From positions 1 through 64,000 of the forward strand of contig JASMLZ010000058.1 in assembly GCA_030748435.1 (NCBI GenBank): a DNA stretch of 64,000 nucleotides, given 5' to 3'. Source of the DNA: Gammaproteobacteria bacterium (GTDB lineage: Bacteria; Pseudomonadota; Gammaproteobacteria; Pseudomonadales; Balneatricaceae). Positions 22,329 through 32,309 of this stretch are shown in pieces (positions within the stretch are counted from its first letter, which is position 1; the number at the start of each line of letters is the position of its first letter). The translations under genes and the position numbers were made by a program. Under the pieces are notes generated by a model that had not been told where the DNA came from, searched no databases, and saw only the letters and a program-made list of their open reading frames with translations.

Positions 22329-22706
22329 GTGAATGCTTTGATTTTTATTGCTTGTGGCGGGGCTATAGGAGCGTTATTACGTTACTCTTTACAAGCCGCT
22401 ATACCTGCCGGCGCAGGCAAGTTTCCTGTGGCGATCTTATTAGCCAATGTTATCGGATCATTGCTTATGGGCGTTTTGTTTGTGCTATTGCAAGAAAAAT
22501 CCCTGTTAGCAGAATGGCTGCGGCCTTTACTAATGATCGGTTTACTGGGTGCCTTTACCACCTTTTCGACTTTTTCTTTGGATACGATCCGTTTGCTTGA
22601 AGCAGGACAGCCAGTTACCGCACTTGCAAATGTGTTGTTGAGTGTAGTCTTATCTGTTGGTGCTGCCTATACGGGCATCATCGTGACACGTTTACTAGGT
22701 CAATAA
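22329..22706 (+). CDS. crcB: Fluoride efflux channel CrcB/Fluc
   Basis: Small inner-membrane fluoride channel that works as an antiparallel dimer. The 125-residue protein has four hydrophobic helices, the GGAIGALLRYSLQ start, a conserved ANVIGSLLMGVLF helix with the pore Asn, and the GLLGAFTTFSTFSLDT motif with the phenylalanines and Na+-site residues. The start is GTG at 22329. The 62 bases upstream are too short and show no fluoride-riboswitch pattern. Confidence 0.95.
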   Translation: MNALIFIACGGAIGALLRYSLQAAIPAGAGKFPVAILLANVIGSLLMGVLFVLLQEKSLLAEWLRPLLMIGLLGAFTTFSTFSLDTIRLLEAGQPVTALANVLLSVVLSVGAAYTGIIVTRLLGQ

Positions 22707-22884
22707 ATGCTGGGGTCTTAGCATGATGAGTATGATGGTTATATTGTCCTGTGACGATGTTAAAAAGTTATTTATTATACAAAAATTATCTCTTTGCGCA
22801 GATGCTTGCCTTGGCGCAGGACAACACCCCGATGCGGGCAAAGAGTTCAATATTAAACATAAGCATACTAGGAATTAGGAATAA

Positions 22885-24168
<1,284 letters not shown>

Positions 24169-24185
24169 CCAAGAATCCACCAAGC

Positions 24186-24262
24186 CGTCATTACTTGCAA
24201 AGCAATCTCTACTCAACTAAATCAATAGGTTAGAGATTGCTAGATCGCTCTTGGCTATGCTA
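24186..24262. repeat. REP-like inverted repeat, family 2
   Basis: GCAATCTCTA (24202-24211) and its exact reverse complement TAGAGATTGC (24231-24240) flank a 19-base loop. The flanks CGTCATT and CTTGCAAA resemble the widespread CATTGCGAG...GAAGCAATCTC type of extragenic palindrome. A second clear copy is at 46836-46874 and a degenerate one near 61259-61344. It may terminate serS transcription. Confidence 0.65.
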
Positions 24263-24288
24263 AGTGAGTAAAGGTTCCTTTACTTAAA

Positions 24289-24390
24289 CCTAGATCTCGC
24301 AGTTAACCGTGCATTCGCCTTTTAACGTGTTGAATATATACAGTATTTATACTTCACCAGTTAGGTGCTGTACTATTCTGCTTCAAGTAG
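24289..24390. repeat. Palindromic intergenic repeat, family 1, degenerate copy
   Basis: The left end CCTAGATCTCGCAGTTAACC and the following GTGCATTCGCCTTTTAAC closely match the copy at 37233-37340 read on the opposite strand. The inner CTTCACCAGTTAGGTG hairpin half is kept. The right terminal repeat has decayed, so the outer edge is approximate. Confidence 0.65.
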
Positions 24391-24713
24391 AATAACTACT
24401 GGTCTTCTTACTTTAGCTAACCCAAGTACTCATCTGCGTGTTTATATTTATCCACTGAAGGCTTTATATCACGCCCATCTATTGCCACCCGGTTATATTT
24501 TTACCACCAGTGCTTTAATGCGAATCATAAAAGAGGCCTGTTTTCTTTAAGTGGACTTTCTTCCCGATTCTTTAATTATATAATTTGCATATAAAATAAT
24601 AAAAACAGCAATTCTAAAAAAAGATACTAGACTCTTATCTGAAGTTAATGGGGCTGTCTTTGCAAACCATATTGCAATGAGGCCAAAGATCATAACAGAT
24701 AAGGATAGGGCAG

Positions 24714-27305
24714 ATGAATGTACATATATCAAAAGCAATGCTGACCGGCAGTCTATGCTGCCTACTAGCTGCCTGTGGAGGTTCCAGCAACACTAAACCA
24801 TCCCTATCACCCACACCATCTACAGCATTTTTTGCAGAAACGGCCAGTGTTGTTGCTGAGTCCAAGCATGATCAAAGCGAAACTTCAAAGCAATCGCTAC
24901 AAAAAACACAGTTTCAAAATGTGGATCGATCTTGCAAAAATAATGACGATTGTACCAACGCATATGAATTGCTAAATATCCATAAAGCTCACGGTTATGG
25001 GCTCTCAGGAAAGGGCCAGAGCATTGCTATTATGGATAATGATTTTAATGTTAATGCCGCTACAGGTGGAGTTCATAACGAATTTGACAGTGTTAATAAA
25101 ATAACAACATTTGGAGATCTGGAGCAAGCCAACTCTTCCAACTACCATGGTAACTTTGTGTCCAGCATTGCTGCCGGTAACTATAATAAGGATCATGAGG
25201 GGGAGACCCTTAATATGATGGGGGTGGCTTATAATGCTAATCTTTATATTACAGATTATATAGGCCCTAATCGTAGTAATTACCATCTGGATCATTGGGC
25301 GGCCGCTACCAATGCCGCGGCTAAAGCAGAAGCAGTTGTACAAAATAATAGCTGGGGATATGACATTTCAATTAAGGATGCGCAGGCCAAAATGGTTAAG
25401 TCAGGCTATAACTCATATAGTGATTGGGCGGCGCACTATTTCACCACATCAGGCATGACTAATGTAGATGCAAATTCTGTTAATAATTATATCACCGCAT
25501 TGGATAATTTCCAGCAACAGGGGGTTATTGTTTGGGCATTATCCAATAAGAATGACATGGCTGATGCTGATATCAGCGCTGGCTTGCCGGTATTTTTTCC
25601 TCAACTAGAAGAAGCTTGGCTAGCGGTGGGTAATATTGATTATTTGGGTAGTCAGTCTATTGCTGATAGTAGTGTGGGGGATGGTGACGACTATGCCACC
25701 AACTTCAGCTATGATGATAATACAAAAACCTATAGCTCTTCCCATGCTGATAATATTTACCACCAGTCTGCGCCTTGTGGACAAACAGCAGCCTATTGTC
25801 TGGTTGCCGATGGTACAAAATTGACAGGGGCTGCTTACCTTGATAATGAAGAAGATTATTATAGACTCCACGGAACCGGCACCTCCTTTGCTGCTCCTCA
25901 GATATCTGCCAGCATCGCTTTACTAGCAGAGGCCTTCCCTAATCATACACCAGAACAATTGGTTGATCGTTTGTTAGCTTCGGCCAACAATACTTTCTTT
26001 AGCACTAAAGATATTGATGGTGAATATGGGATCACAAATTTTGGTAACGGTATAACGCACAAATACAGTTATAAATTTGGCCATGGTATTCCCGATTTGG
26101 CAATGGCATTAAAACCTATTGGGACAGCGGTTGTCAGATTTGGTAGTAGCCTGGATAATAGTCAGGCCTATGCTTTACATAAAACCTTTCTAACCCCGTC
26201 TACAGCTATGGGTGATGCTTTGCAACTGGGCTTGCAAGGTGAAAAGATATCAATCTATGATGGTTTGGACGGCGAGTTTGCCTATGCACTGGAGCAGCAA
26301 ATAAAGCCGCAGTCCAAGGCTCCCCAATTACCTTCTCTGCAACAACAGTTGCAGCACCTTGATGGTTTTGCCCAGGCACACACTGGCTTATCATTGAGCC
26401 AACAATATATGGTACAGCCCACTTATGGTGCCGCACTGCCATTGCAGCGTTTGTTTGAGGGGTATAGCAATATTGATGCGCCGAGTATCTCTTATCTTAA
26501 TCCTGCGGCAACTGGTGCCGGTATTAACGGAGCCGTTAATATTGCCGATGGGCATTTGCTGTATGGTTTTACCCGTCCCTTAAATAATGCTTCCAGCCAA
26601 ACCGGGCAGGATACATCTTTGAGTCTGGCCTATGCTACCAACCCCAACAAACAGACCCGCAGTGCAATTGTGGCAGGCTTGTCCATGGAACAAGGCAGCT
26701 TGCTTAATAGTATTGGGCAGGGTGCTTGGGGGCTAAAACAGAAGGCGGCAAAAACCAGCTATCTGGCCTTTACTGGCGAGCATAAACTTAGTGCCAATAT
26801 GTCGCTTAAGATGATGGCTGCGATGGGTAAAACCCATATGGATAAATCTTCTCAATCTTTGCTTGCCGGTGCCGAAGGCATCGTTACCAACTATGTCGAC
26901 CTGAGGCTGAACAAGAGGCAGGCCTTTAACAAGGATGATCTGCTTTCAATCAACCTTACGCGGCCTTTTCGGGCCCAAGCAGGGCAGATGACTGTACGCA
27001 TACCCCAGCCTGCTGATGCCGCCGGTAATCTAAACTATAAGAACAAAACCATCAACCTTGAACCCTCCGGCCAGCAACTAAATTTGGGAGTGGATTATCG
27101 CACCGAAATCAATCAGCAGCTAACCCTTGGTCTAAGTGGCTTATATAGCAGGCAGCCTAATCATATTAAGGACAATCCTGATCATTATTCCATGACCATG
27201 GCCATCGCCTGGGACAAATTTAAGCTTGGATTACGGGGCGATAAATTCGAGGCGTCAGACACCATTAAGAAGTCTGCACTGTTGAGCTATGGAGGCCAGC
27301 TGTAA
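24714..27305 (+). CDS. Subtilisin-like (S8) serine protease, NalP-type autotransporter lipoprotein
   Basis: Probable surface protease that carries itself across the outer membrane. The 863-residue protein opens with a lipoprotein signal peptide ending in the lipobox LLAAC (lipidated Cys21), then a Gly/Ser/Pro/Thr linker. The S8 domain spans about 85-465, with catalytic Asp108 (IMDND), His145 (NYHGNFV) and Ser391 (GTGTSFAAP). The last 270 or so residues alternate polar and hydrophobic residues, as in a translocator beta-barrel. The architecture recalls Neisseria NalP, which is also a lipidated subtilisin-type autotransporter. The terminal residue is Leu rather than the usual Phe. The natural substrate is unknown. 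A small lipoprotein gene overlaps its stop codon by one base. Confidence 0.85.
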   Translation: MNVHISKAMLTGSLCCLLAACGGSSNTKPSLSPTPSTAFFAETASVVAESKHDQSETSKQSLQKTQFQNVDRSCKNNDDCTNAYELLNIHKAHGYGLSGKGQSIAIMDNDFNVNAATGGVHNEFDSVNKITTFGDLEQANSSNYHGNFVSSIAAGNYNKDHEGETLNMMGVAYNANLYITDYIGPNRSNYHLDHWAAATNAAAKAEAVVQNNSWGYDISIKDAQAKMVKSGYNSYSDWAAHYFTTSGMTNVDANSVNNYITALDNFQQQGVIVWALSNKNDMADADISAGLPVFFPQLEEAWLAVGNIDYLGSQSIADSSVGDGDDYATNFSYDDNTKTYSSSHADNIYHQSAPCGQTAAYCLVADGTKLTGAAYLDNEEDYYRLHGTGTSFAAPQISASIALLAEAFPNHTPEQLVDRLLASANNTFFSTKDIDGEYGITNFGNGITHKYSYKFGHGIPDLAMALKPIGTAVVRFGSSLDNSQAYALHKTFLTPSTAMGDALQLGLQGEKISIYDGLDGEFAYALEQQIKPQSKAPQLPSLQQQLQHLDGFAQAHTGLSLSQQYMVQPTYGAALPLQRLFEGYSNIDAPSISYLNPAATGAGINGAVNIADGHLLYGFTRPLNNASSQTGQDTSLSLAYATNPNKQTRSAIVAGLSMEQGSLLNSIGQGAWGLKQKAAKTSYLAFTGEHKLSANMSLKMMAAMGKTHMDKSSQSLLAGAEGIVTNYVDLRLNKRQAFNKDDLLSINLTRPFRAQAGQMTVRIPQPADAAGNLNYKNKTINLEPSGQQLNLGVDYRTEINQQLTLGLSGLYSRQPNHIKDNPDHYSMTMAIAWDKFKLGLRGDKFEASDTIKKSALLSYGGQL

Positions 27306-27727
27306 TGATTAAACGAGGGTGGTTAACCCTTGCCCTGTGGGCAACCATGCTTCTTGGTTGTCAACTTAATCCCACTGTAGATGCAACTACTGCAGTGGGC
27401 TGCCATAGCAAGCATATCAATTGCCAGCGCTTTGATTACCGTTCATTAACTCAATTTAATGCTAGTTTAATGGCTCATATGGAGCGTTGGAATCTAAATG
27501 TTCCCAGTAGAATGCTAGAGCAAATTCACGCCAAGGAGCTGCCTGTTAGGACGACTAAGCTGGCATCACTGGCAGACTATATAGAGGCTATTAATCAGCG
27601 CCCGGGGGATATCTTCTTGCTGGTAAAACAAGCCAGAGAAAAGGGTTTTAACACTTACGAAACGTTTTTGATGGAGCAGGCATTTTTACGTTCAATAGTT
27701 GACTTGAGTCGCCTTAATAATAGTTGA
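27305..27727 (+). CDS. Small predicted lipoprotein coupled to the autotransporter protease
   Basis: I do not recognise this 140-residue protein. It has a clear lipoprotein signal peptide with lipobox MLLGC (Cys19). The mature part is mostly polar and predicted helical, with two more cysteines early on (VGCHSKHINC) that could form a disulfide. Its ATG shares one base with the protease stop codon (TAATG), so the two are almost certainly translated together. That arrangement suggests an accessory, chaperone or inhibitor role for the protease, but this is inference only. Confidence 0.7.
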   Translation: MIKRGWLTLALWATMLLGCQLNPTVDATTAVGCHSKHINCQRFDYRSLTQFNASLMAHMERWNLNVPSRMLEQIHAKELPVRTTKLASLADYIEAINQRPGDIFLLVKQAREKGFNTYETFLMEQAFLRSIVDLSRLNNS

Positions 27728-27760
27728 TAAAACGGATATTTATGACTTAACTACAGAGAA

Positions 27761-28072
27761 TTATAAACAATTGGTTGGCCGAGGCAGACCGGCAATCTTG
27801 GCAGCTAACTTGGCTGGGCTGTCAGGAAATAGAGTCAGTAGATAGATACTATTACCCTTGTCAGGACCAAGGGCCTGTTTAATTATTTTTACCAATACCC
27901 GCATGGCCGGGGAAATACCCGTATCGGCATAAAATTGGCGTAATAACTGGATTACTTCCCAGTGCTCAGCTGTCATTTCAATATCTAGGGTACTGGCTAA
28001 ATACTCGGCGACCGCAACATTCCAGTCACTTAAGTTGCACAGATAACCATCTTGGTCCAGTTCAAGTTGCAT
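27761..28072 (-). CDS. tusE: Sulfur relay protein TusE (DsrC family)
   Basis: Accepts sulfur from TusBCD and passes it to MnmA for tRNA 2-thiouridine formation. From the ATG at 28072 the protein is 103 residues; it starts MQLELDQDGYLCNLSDW and ends GLPRPTNCL, with the essential penultimate Cys102. The second cysteine of true sulfite-reductase DsrC, ten residues earlier, is absent, so TusE is the right call. The frame extends to a GTG at 28093 inside tusB, but the ATG has a GGTGA seven to eleven bases upstream. The tusB stop is seven bases before it. Confidence 0.93.
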   Translation of the reverse strand: MQLELDQDGYLCNLSDWNVAVAEYLASTLDIEMTAEHWEVIQLLRQFYADTGISPAMRVLVKIIKQALGPDKGNSIYLLTLFPDSPAKLAAKIAGLPRPTNCL

Positions 28073-28079
28073 ATCAGTT

Positions 28080-28340
28080 TCACCAACTAGCACTACTAGT
28101 GTGTTGTGCTGTTAATGTGACCAAGCCTTCCATGTCCAGCTCTACTATTCCTTGAGTTGCCATTAGGCCGCGCATTTGGCGATGGCCCTGTATCACATAA
28201 CCGGGGCAGGGAGCTTGGTGTAGCTGTTCCAGCAGGTAAACCCCATCATCCATAAGCACCAAGGCATCACCAGCTTCAACAGTGGTTAGTAGTTGTTCGA
28301 AGTCTGTTTGGTCGATGGCAGATTGTAATATATGTAACAT
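28080..28340 (-). CDS. tusB: Sulfur relay protein TusB
   Basis: Subunit of the TusBCD complex. From the ATG at 28340 it is 86 residues, starting MLHILQSAIDQTDFEQLL as in the family, with the short GDALVLMDDGVYLL strand region. The frame is open to 28403, but that leader lies wholly inside tusC. The start overlaps the tusC stop (28342-28344) closely, consistent with coupling in tusD-C-B-E. Confidence 0.88.
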   Translation of the reverse strand: MLHILQSAIDQTDFEQLLTTVEAGDALVLMDDGVYLLEQLHQAPCPGYVIQGHRQMRGLMATQGIVELDMEGLVTLTAQHTSSASW

Positions 28341-28341
28341 A

Positions 28342-28701
28342 CTAAAATACCATAATATGCTGATGGTTATGCAGCAGTTTAGCAACCTGCTCAGAATCAA
28401 CAATATGACACTTTACTGGTAAGTTATCCAGCTGTTCAGGCGCAATCTTTTGTGAGGCCATAGAGGCCTGATCAATATAGATATGGGGTATATCATACAT
28501 AGGTAAAGCTTTAAGCATTTTGCCAATGTGTTTAAAAGGTGTGGTATGGCTGGTATCAAGCAGTAGCTGTTGCAGACCTGCTCCTTGATAAAGGAGGCAG
28601 GGCGATTGCTCAAATGCAGCCAGAGTTAAAGCCACATCTAAAGCATCCTTGGCATTGGTGCTACCATAAGGAGCGCTACGCATAACCATCAGTGTACTCA
28701 T
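28342..28701 (-). CDS. tusC: Sulfur relay protein TusC
   Basis: Subunit of the heterohexameric TusBCD sulfur carrier. The 119-residue DsrEF-fold protein has MVMRSAPYGSTNAKDALDVALTLAAFEQSPCLLYQGAGL, close to the TusC/DsrF N-terminus. It overlaps tusD by four bases (ATGA) and precedes tusB, the standard order. Confidence 0.92.
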   Translation of the reverse strand: MSTLMVMRSAPYGSTNAKDALDVALTLAAFEQSPCLLYQGAGLQQLLLDTSHTTPFKHIGKMLKALPMYDIPHIYIDQASMASQKIAPEQLDNLPVKCHIVDSEQVAKLLHNHQHIMVF

Positions 28702-29105
28702 TGTGCTGCCCCAAAAGTAACGACCCTGTCACAGGAAACTGTAGCGCTGGCCAGTTGCCCCAGACCTGCAAGCTGAAAGCCTGAGGCCAAATTATATGCA
28801 CCCAGTTGGTAACGCTGGCTTTCAGTTTTATCAACAATACCGTGTTGTAAGGCAGCAGCAATACACACATCAAGTTCAAGCTGATAATCTATTTGAAGCT
28901 GTTGCCATAGTTTGGTGATATCCAATTCGTCTTGAGCTGGCGTACGCAGGCTGGATGCAGTAAGCACCCCTTGTTGATAAAAAAACACCCGCTCCAGTTT
29001 GTGGCCTTTGTCAAGCAGAGCCCGCGTAAAATCAACGGCTGACAGCGCCTGACTTTGCTGTTCAGGTCCACAGCGAACAATTACACAGTAATTTAATGGA
29101 TTCAT
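28698..29105 (-). CDS. tusD: Sulfurtransferase TusD
   Basis: Carries the persulfide of the TusBCD complex received from TusA. From the ATG at 29105 it is 135 residues; Cys81 in ELDVCIAAALQHGIVD matches the active cysteine of E. coli TusD (Cys78). Other family features are FFYQQGVLTASSL and the C-terminal CDRVVTF. The frame runs to 29135, but that part enters the yccA terminator. First gene of tusDCBE, only 23 bases after the terminator stem ends on this strand. Confidence 0.92.
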   Translation of the reverse strand: MNPLNYCVIVRCGPEQQSQALSAVDFTRALLDKGHKLERVFFYQQGVLTASSLRTPAQDELDITKLWQQLQIDYQLELDVCIAAALQHGIVDKTESQRYQLGAYNLASGFQLAGLGQLASATVSCDRVVTFGAAQ

Positions 29106-29122
29106 ACTTGCCATAAAGTCAT

Positions 29123-29158
29123 AAAAAAGCCCCACTAATAAATTTCCATTAGTGGGGC
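29123..29158 (-). terminator. Rho-independent terminator between yccA and tusD
   Basis: On the minus strand an 11-base perfect stem GCCCCACTAAT / ATTAGTGGGGC with an eight-base loop is followed by six T residues. It ends the yccA transcript and sits immediately ahead of tusD. Confidence 0.9.
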
Positions 29159-29176
29159 CTGAATTAGTTAGCGTAA

Positions 29177-29842
29177 TTAATCGTCAGAGCTAAGTGCCCC
29201 AACAATATGCAGTAAAGAAATGAACAGGTTATAGATATTCAAATACAGGCTTACTGTCATCATCACATAGTTAGTTTCGCCACCATGAATCATGCGGCTG
29301 GTGTCATATAGAATAAAGCCTGACATCAACACCACAATGACCCCCGAAATAGCTAAATGCAAACCGGGGACGTTAAAGAAGAAGCTTGCAATAATGGCGC
29401 CTAAAACTACCCAGATGCCCACGTTCAGCATACCACCAAGCATACTGAAGTTGCGCCGGCTGGCAATAGCGTAGGCAGATAGACCAAGAAAGGTAATACC
29501 CGTCATAGCCATAGCTGTAGCAACGATTTGGCCACCATTAGCCATACCCAGGTACATATTAATAATCGGGCCCAAGCTATAACCCATAAAGCCGGTAAAC
29601 AGGAATACCAAAGGCAGTGACCATACAGAGTTTTGCATACGCCCTAAAATAAATAATAAGGCAAACATACCAATCAGGCCAAGCCAGCCCATAGGTGTTG
29701 CGTTAGTAGCAATTGCCACTACTGCCATAACAGCACTAAAAATAAGGGTCATGGATAGCAGGGCGTAGGTATTACGCATTAATTTGTTGGTTGCTAAAGC
29801 CGATTCACGTGCATTTGATGCATATTGAACTTGGTCTTGCAT
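29177..29842 (-). CDS. yccA: Bax inhibitor-1/YccA family inner-membrane protein
   Basis: A 221-residue protein with seven hydrophobic helices of the BI-1/YccA family. E. coli YccA binds and modulates the FtsH protease. Typical segments are MRNTYALLSMTLIFSAVMA at the first helix and the C-terminal SLYLNIYNLFISLLHIVGALSSDD. It is next to tusDCBE and hspQ, as in enterobacteria where yccA and tusE are neighbours. The gene ends at a strong terminator. Confidence 0.92.
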   Translation of the reverse strand: MQDQVQYASNARESALATNKLMRNTYALLSMTLIFSAVMAVVAIATNATPMGWLGLIGMFALLFILGRMQNSVWSLPLVFLFTGFMGYSLGPIINMYLGMANGGQIVATAMAMTGITFLGLSAYAIASRRNFSMLGGMLNVGIWVVLGAIIASFFFNVPGLHLAISGVIVVLMSGFILYDTSRMIHGGETNYVMMTVSLYLNIYNLFISLLHIVGALSSDD

Positions 29843-30108
29843 GCTGAATAATCCTCGTATATTTCAAAGTGGCACCCAGCCAACTAACCGCGCCGGCCAG
29901 TAGGTCAATCACGGTTAAAAGGTCAGCTGTTTAAGTACACTAGTCTTTATAGTGGTTTGTGATTGTTTTTTCAAGTATTTATATCAGCTTTACAAATTTA
30001 GGACAATTGGATTAAGGCCATATAACAGCTATAATGACACCCTTGCTAGATTATCACTGGCAAGCACTTATACTTAATGTCGTCTTTTATAACAACGGTT
30101 TATTATCG

Positions 30109-30444
30109 ATGCAAATTCCTCGGGCAAAATTCAATATTGGGCAGGTAGTGAAGCACAAGCACTATGGCTTTCATGGGGTGATTTTTGAGGTTGATTTTGA
30201 ATATTCTCTTGATGAAAACTGGTATCACGAAGCCTGTAAAGCTATGCACAGCATAGGCCAACCTCCGATTGACAAAAACCAGCCGTTTTACCATATCTTA
30301 ACCGACGGCAGTGAACATGAATCCTATGTTTCTGAGCAGAATCTGGAACAGGCTGATACCAATTTGCCGGTACAGCATGAGGCCATTGACCAATGGTTTA
30401 CTGTTGGTAGCGGTCAATACAAGCCGCGTTTTAGTATTAACTGA
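30109..30444 (+). CDS. hspQ: Heat shock protein HspQ
   Basis: HspQ is a small YccV-domain protein, heat-induced in E. coli, described as binding hemimethylated DNA and acting on Lon specificity. From the ATG at 30109 it is 111 residues and starts MQIPRAKFNIGQVVKHKHYGFHGVIFEVD, aligning with the family N-terminus. The core has QPFYHILTDGSEHESYVSEQNLE. The frame is open to 30034, but those 25 residues are not part of the family. ahcY follows 79 bases later. Confidence 0.88.
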   Translation: MQIPRAKFNIGQVVKHKHYGFHGVIFEVDFEYSLDENWYHEACKAMHSIGQPPIDKNQPFYHILTDGSEHESYVSEQNLEQADTNLPVQHEAIDQWFTVGSGQYKPRFSIN

Positions 30445-30523
30445 TGGAATAAGATTGTCACTTGAGCTGAACCAACTTTGGGGAAGTTCTGCAAAGTTCT
30501 CTATAATATTTTAAGGATTAACT

Positions 30524-31942
30524 ATGTCTATGGCACCTGAATATCAAGTAGCGGATATTTCTCTGGCTGAATTTGGTCGCAAAGAACTTACTATTGCTGA
30601 ATATGAAATGCCTGGTCTTATGGCCTGTCGGGAAAAATATGGTAACCATAAACCCTTGGCCGGTATTAAAATTATGGGGTCGTTGCATATGACTACCCAG
30701 ACCGCAGTATTAATCGAAACACTGGTGGCACTTGGAGCTGACGTGCGCTGGTGTTCCTGTAATATATTTTCTACCCAAGATCACGCCGCTGCCGCTATTG
30801 CTGCTGCAGGTACGCCAGTCTTTGCCTGGAAAGGGGAAACTCTGGAAGAATATTGGGATTGTACTTATCGTGCCTTAACCTGGCCTGATGGTACTGGCCC
30901 CGAACAGATTGTCGATGATGGCGGCGATGCAACGCTGCTTATTCATTTGGGTGCACAAGCTGAACAAGACGCCAGTGTGGTGGAAGGTAAAGCTTCCAGT
31001 AAGGAAGAGCAGGTTATTTTTGACCTGATTAAGCGGGTCTTAAAAGAGCGTCCAGGACACTGGACTGCCATGGCAAAATTAATTGTTGGTGTGTCGGAAG
31101 AAACCACTACAGGCGTGCATCGTTTAATTCAGATGGCCGAGAAAGGGGAATTAAAGTTTCAGGCCATCAATGTCAATGACTCTGTTACCAAGTCCAAGTT
31201 TGATAACGTTTATGGTTGCCGTCATTCGTTGACCGATGGTATTAAGCGGGCCATGGATGTATTGCTGTCTGGTAAAGTGGCAATGGTTTGCGGTTATGGG
31301 GATGTTGGCAAGGGTTCGGCCGAGGCGCTGGCCAATGAACGAGCGCGGGTTATGGTATCTGAAATAGATCCTATTTGTGCCTTACAAGCATGCATGTCTG
31401 GTTATCAGGTAACGACTATCGAAAAAGCATTGCCTGTGGCCGATCTATTTGTTACCACCACTGGTAATAAAGATATTATTACGGCGCAACAGATGAGCCG
31501 TATGAAGGATCAGGCAATAGTCTGCAATATTGGTCATTTTGATAACGAACTGCAGATGGCAGAACTGGAAGCCATGCCGGGTGTTGTTAAAGAAGAAATC
31601 AAAGACTATCATTGTCCGGTTCACCGTTATACCTTCCCAACTGGCAATAGTATTTATATATTGGCTGAAGGTCGTCTGATTAATCTGGGCTGCGCCACAG
31701 GCCATCCCAGTTTTGTCATGTCAAACAGCTTCACCAACCAGACTATTGCCCAAATTGATATTGCCCAAAACAAGGATCGCGAAGTAGGGGTATACCGTTT
31801 AGCTAAAGAATTGGACGAGGAGGTGGCTCGTTTACACCTGCATAAGCTGGGAGCTGAGTTGACCACATTGTCTCAGGAGCAAGCTGACTATATCGGTGTT
31901 AATGTTGATGGACCATATAAGCCAGAACACTACCGCTACTAA
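30524..31942 (+). CDS. ahcY: S-adenosylhomocysteine hydrolase AhcY
   Basis: Hydrolyses S-adenosylhomocysteine to adenosine and homocysteine, relieving product inhibition of methyltransferases. The 472-residue protein starts with [20 protein letters not shown] and carries the NAD-binding [14 protein letters not shown]. The C-terminal tail ends [11 protein letters not shown] with the Lys-Tyr residues that reach the partner's cofactor. Length fits the long bacterial type with an insertion near residues 150-185. AAGGA lies seven bases before the ATG. No SAH riboswitch is recognisable in the 79-base leader. Confidence 0.97.
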   Translation: MSMAPEYQVADISLAEFGRKELTIAEYEMPGLMACREKYGNHKPLAGIKIMGSLHMTTQTAVLIETLVALGADVRWCSCNIFSTQDHAAAAIAAAGTPVFAWKGETLEEYWDCTYRALTWPDGTGPEQIVDDGGDATLLIHLGAQAEQDASVVEGKASSKEEQVIFDLIKRVLKERPGHWTAMAKLIVGVSEETTTGVHRLIQMAEKGELKFQAINVNDSVTKSKFDNVYGCRHSLTDGIKRAMDVLLSGKVAMVCGYGDVGKGSAEALANERARVMVSEIDPICALQACMSGYQVTTIEKALPVADLFVTTTGNKDIITAQQMSRMKDQAIVCNIGHFDNELQMAELEAMPGVVKEEIKDYHCPVHRYTFPTGNSIYILAEGRLINLGCATGHPSFVMSNSFTNQTIAQIDIAQNKDREVGVYRLAKELDEEVARLHLHKLGAELTTLSQEQADYIGVNVDGPYKPEHYRY

Positions 31943-32082
31943 GTAATACTTAGCCACGGGTCTGATGGTGTATTTATTTACCAAACAGACCATGTATATG
32001 ATGAATTTAACTGATTTTTGTCAATATTCTTGTTAAACTGAGCAGCGTTTAACAGACAAAATTAATTTCAGGTAGTATTTCT

Positions 32083-32232
32083 ATGTTCGCCATTGACACT
32101 TATACGTTAGCACCTTTATCTGCCAGCCTGGCTGTTGTAGCAGGATGCGTGGTCATCACTTTAGTTGGCATCAAGAAAATAAAGCGTTTTATGGCTGAAG
32201 ATGCCGCTAAAATTAAGGTGACAAGCAAATAA
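32083..32232 (+). CDS. Predicted 49-residue single-span membrane protein
   Basis: A short frame that gene finders could miss. ATG at 32083 has CAGGTAG about eight bases upstream and the stop is followed directly by a strong terminator. The protein starts MFAIDTYTLAPLSASL; residues 12-32 form one hydrophobic helix, followed by a basic KKIKR and a charged tail. I do not recognise a family. The ribosome-binding site, coherent topology and terminator make it a plausible real gene, possibly co-transcribed with ahcY. Confidence 0.55.
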   Translation: MFAIDTYTLAPLSASLAVVAGCVVITLVGIKKIKRFMAEDAAKIKVTSK

Positions 32233-32256
32233 TTCGCCAGCGTTGCGGAATAACGT

Positions 32257-32284
32257 AAAAAGCCAGCTTAACGCTGGCTTTTTT
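32257..32284. terminator. Bidirectional rho-independent terminator
   Basis: An 11-base stem AAAAAGCCAGC / GCTGGCTTTTT around TTAAC, with T-runs on both strands. It serves the ahcY side on the plus strand and the XRE regulator on the minus strand. Confidence 0.9.
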
Positions 32285-32309
32285 GTGCCTGTTGCTACCG
32301 TGTTGGTAG

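Larger units (their letters stand above)
24169..24713. other. Intergenic region with two repeat elements before the autotransporter gene
   Basis: 545 bases without a credible gene. The first part (24186-24262) is a REP-like inverted repeat and the second (24289-24390) a degenerate copy of palindromic family 1. The stretch 24550-24713 is AT-rich and presumably holds the promoter for the autotransporter; AAGGA at 24701-24705 precedes its ATG. A 61-codon frame at 24365-24550 starts inside the repeat and looks random. Confidence 0.6.

Noticed and set aside
24365-24550. 61-codon frame before the autotransporter
   Set aside because: It starts inside the decayed repeat, has no ribosome-binding site and reads like random AT-rich sequence.
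30445-30523. SAH riboswitch upstream of ahcY
   Set aside because: The 79-base leader is AT-rich and lacks the conserved GC-rich SAH aptamer core.
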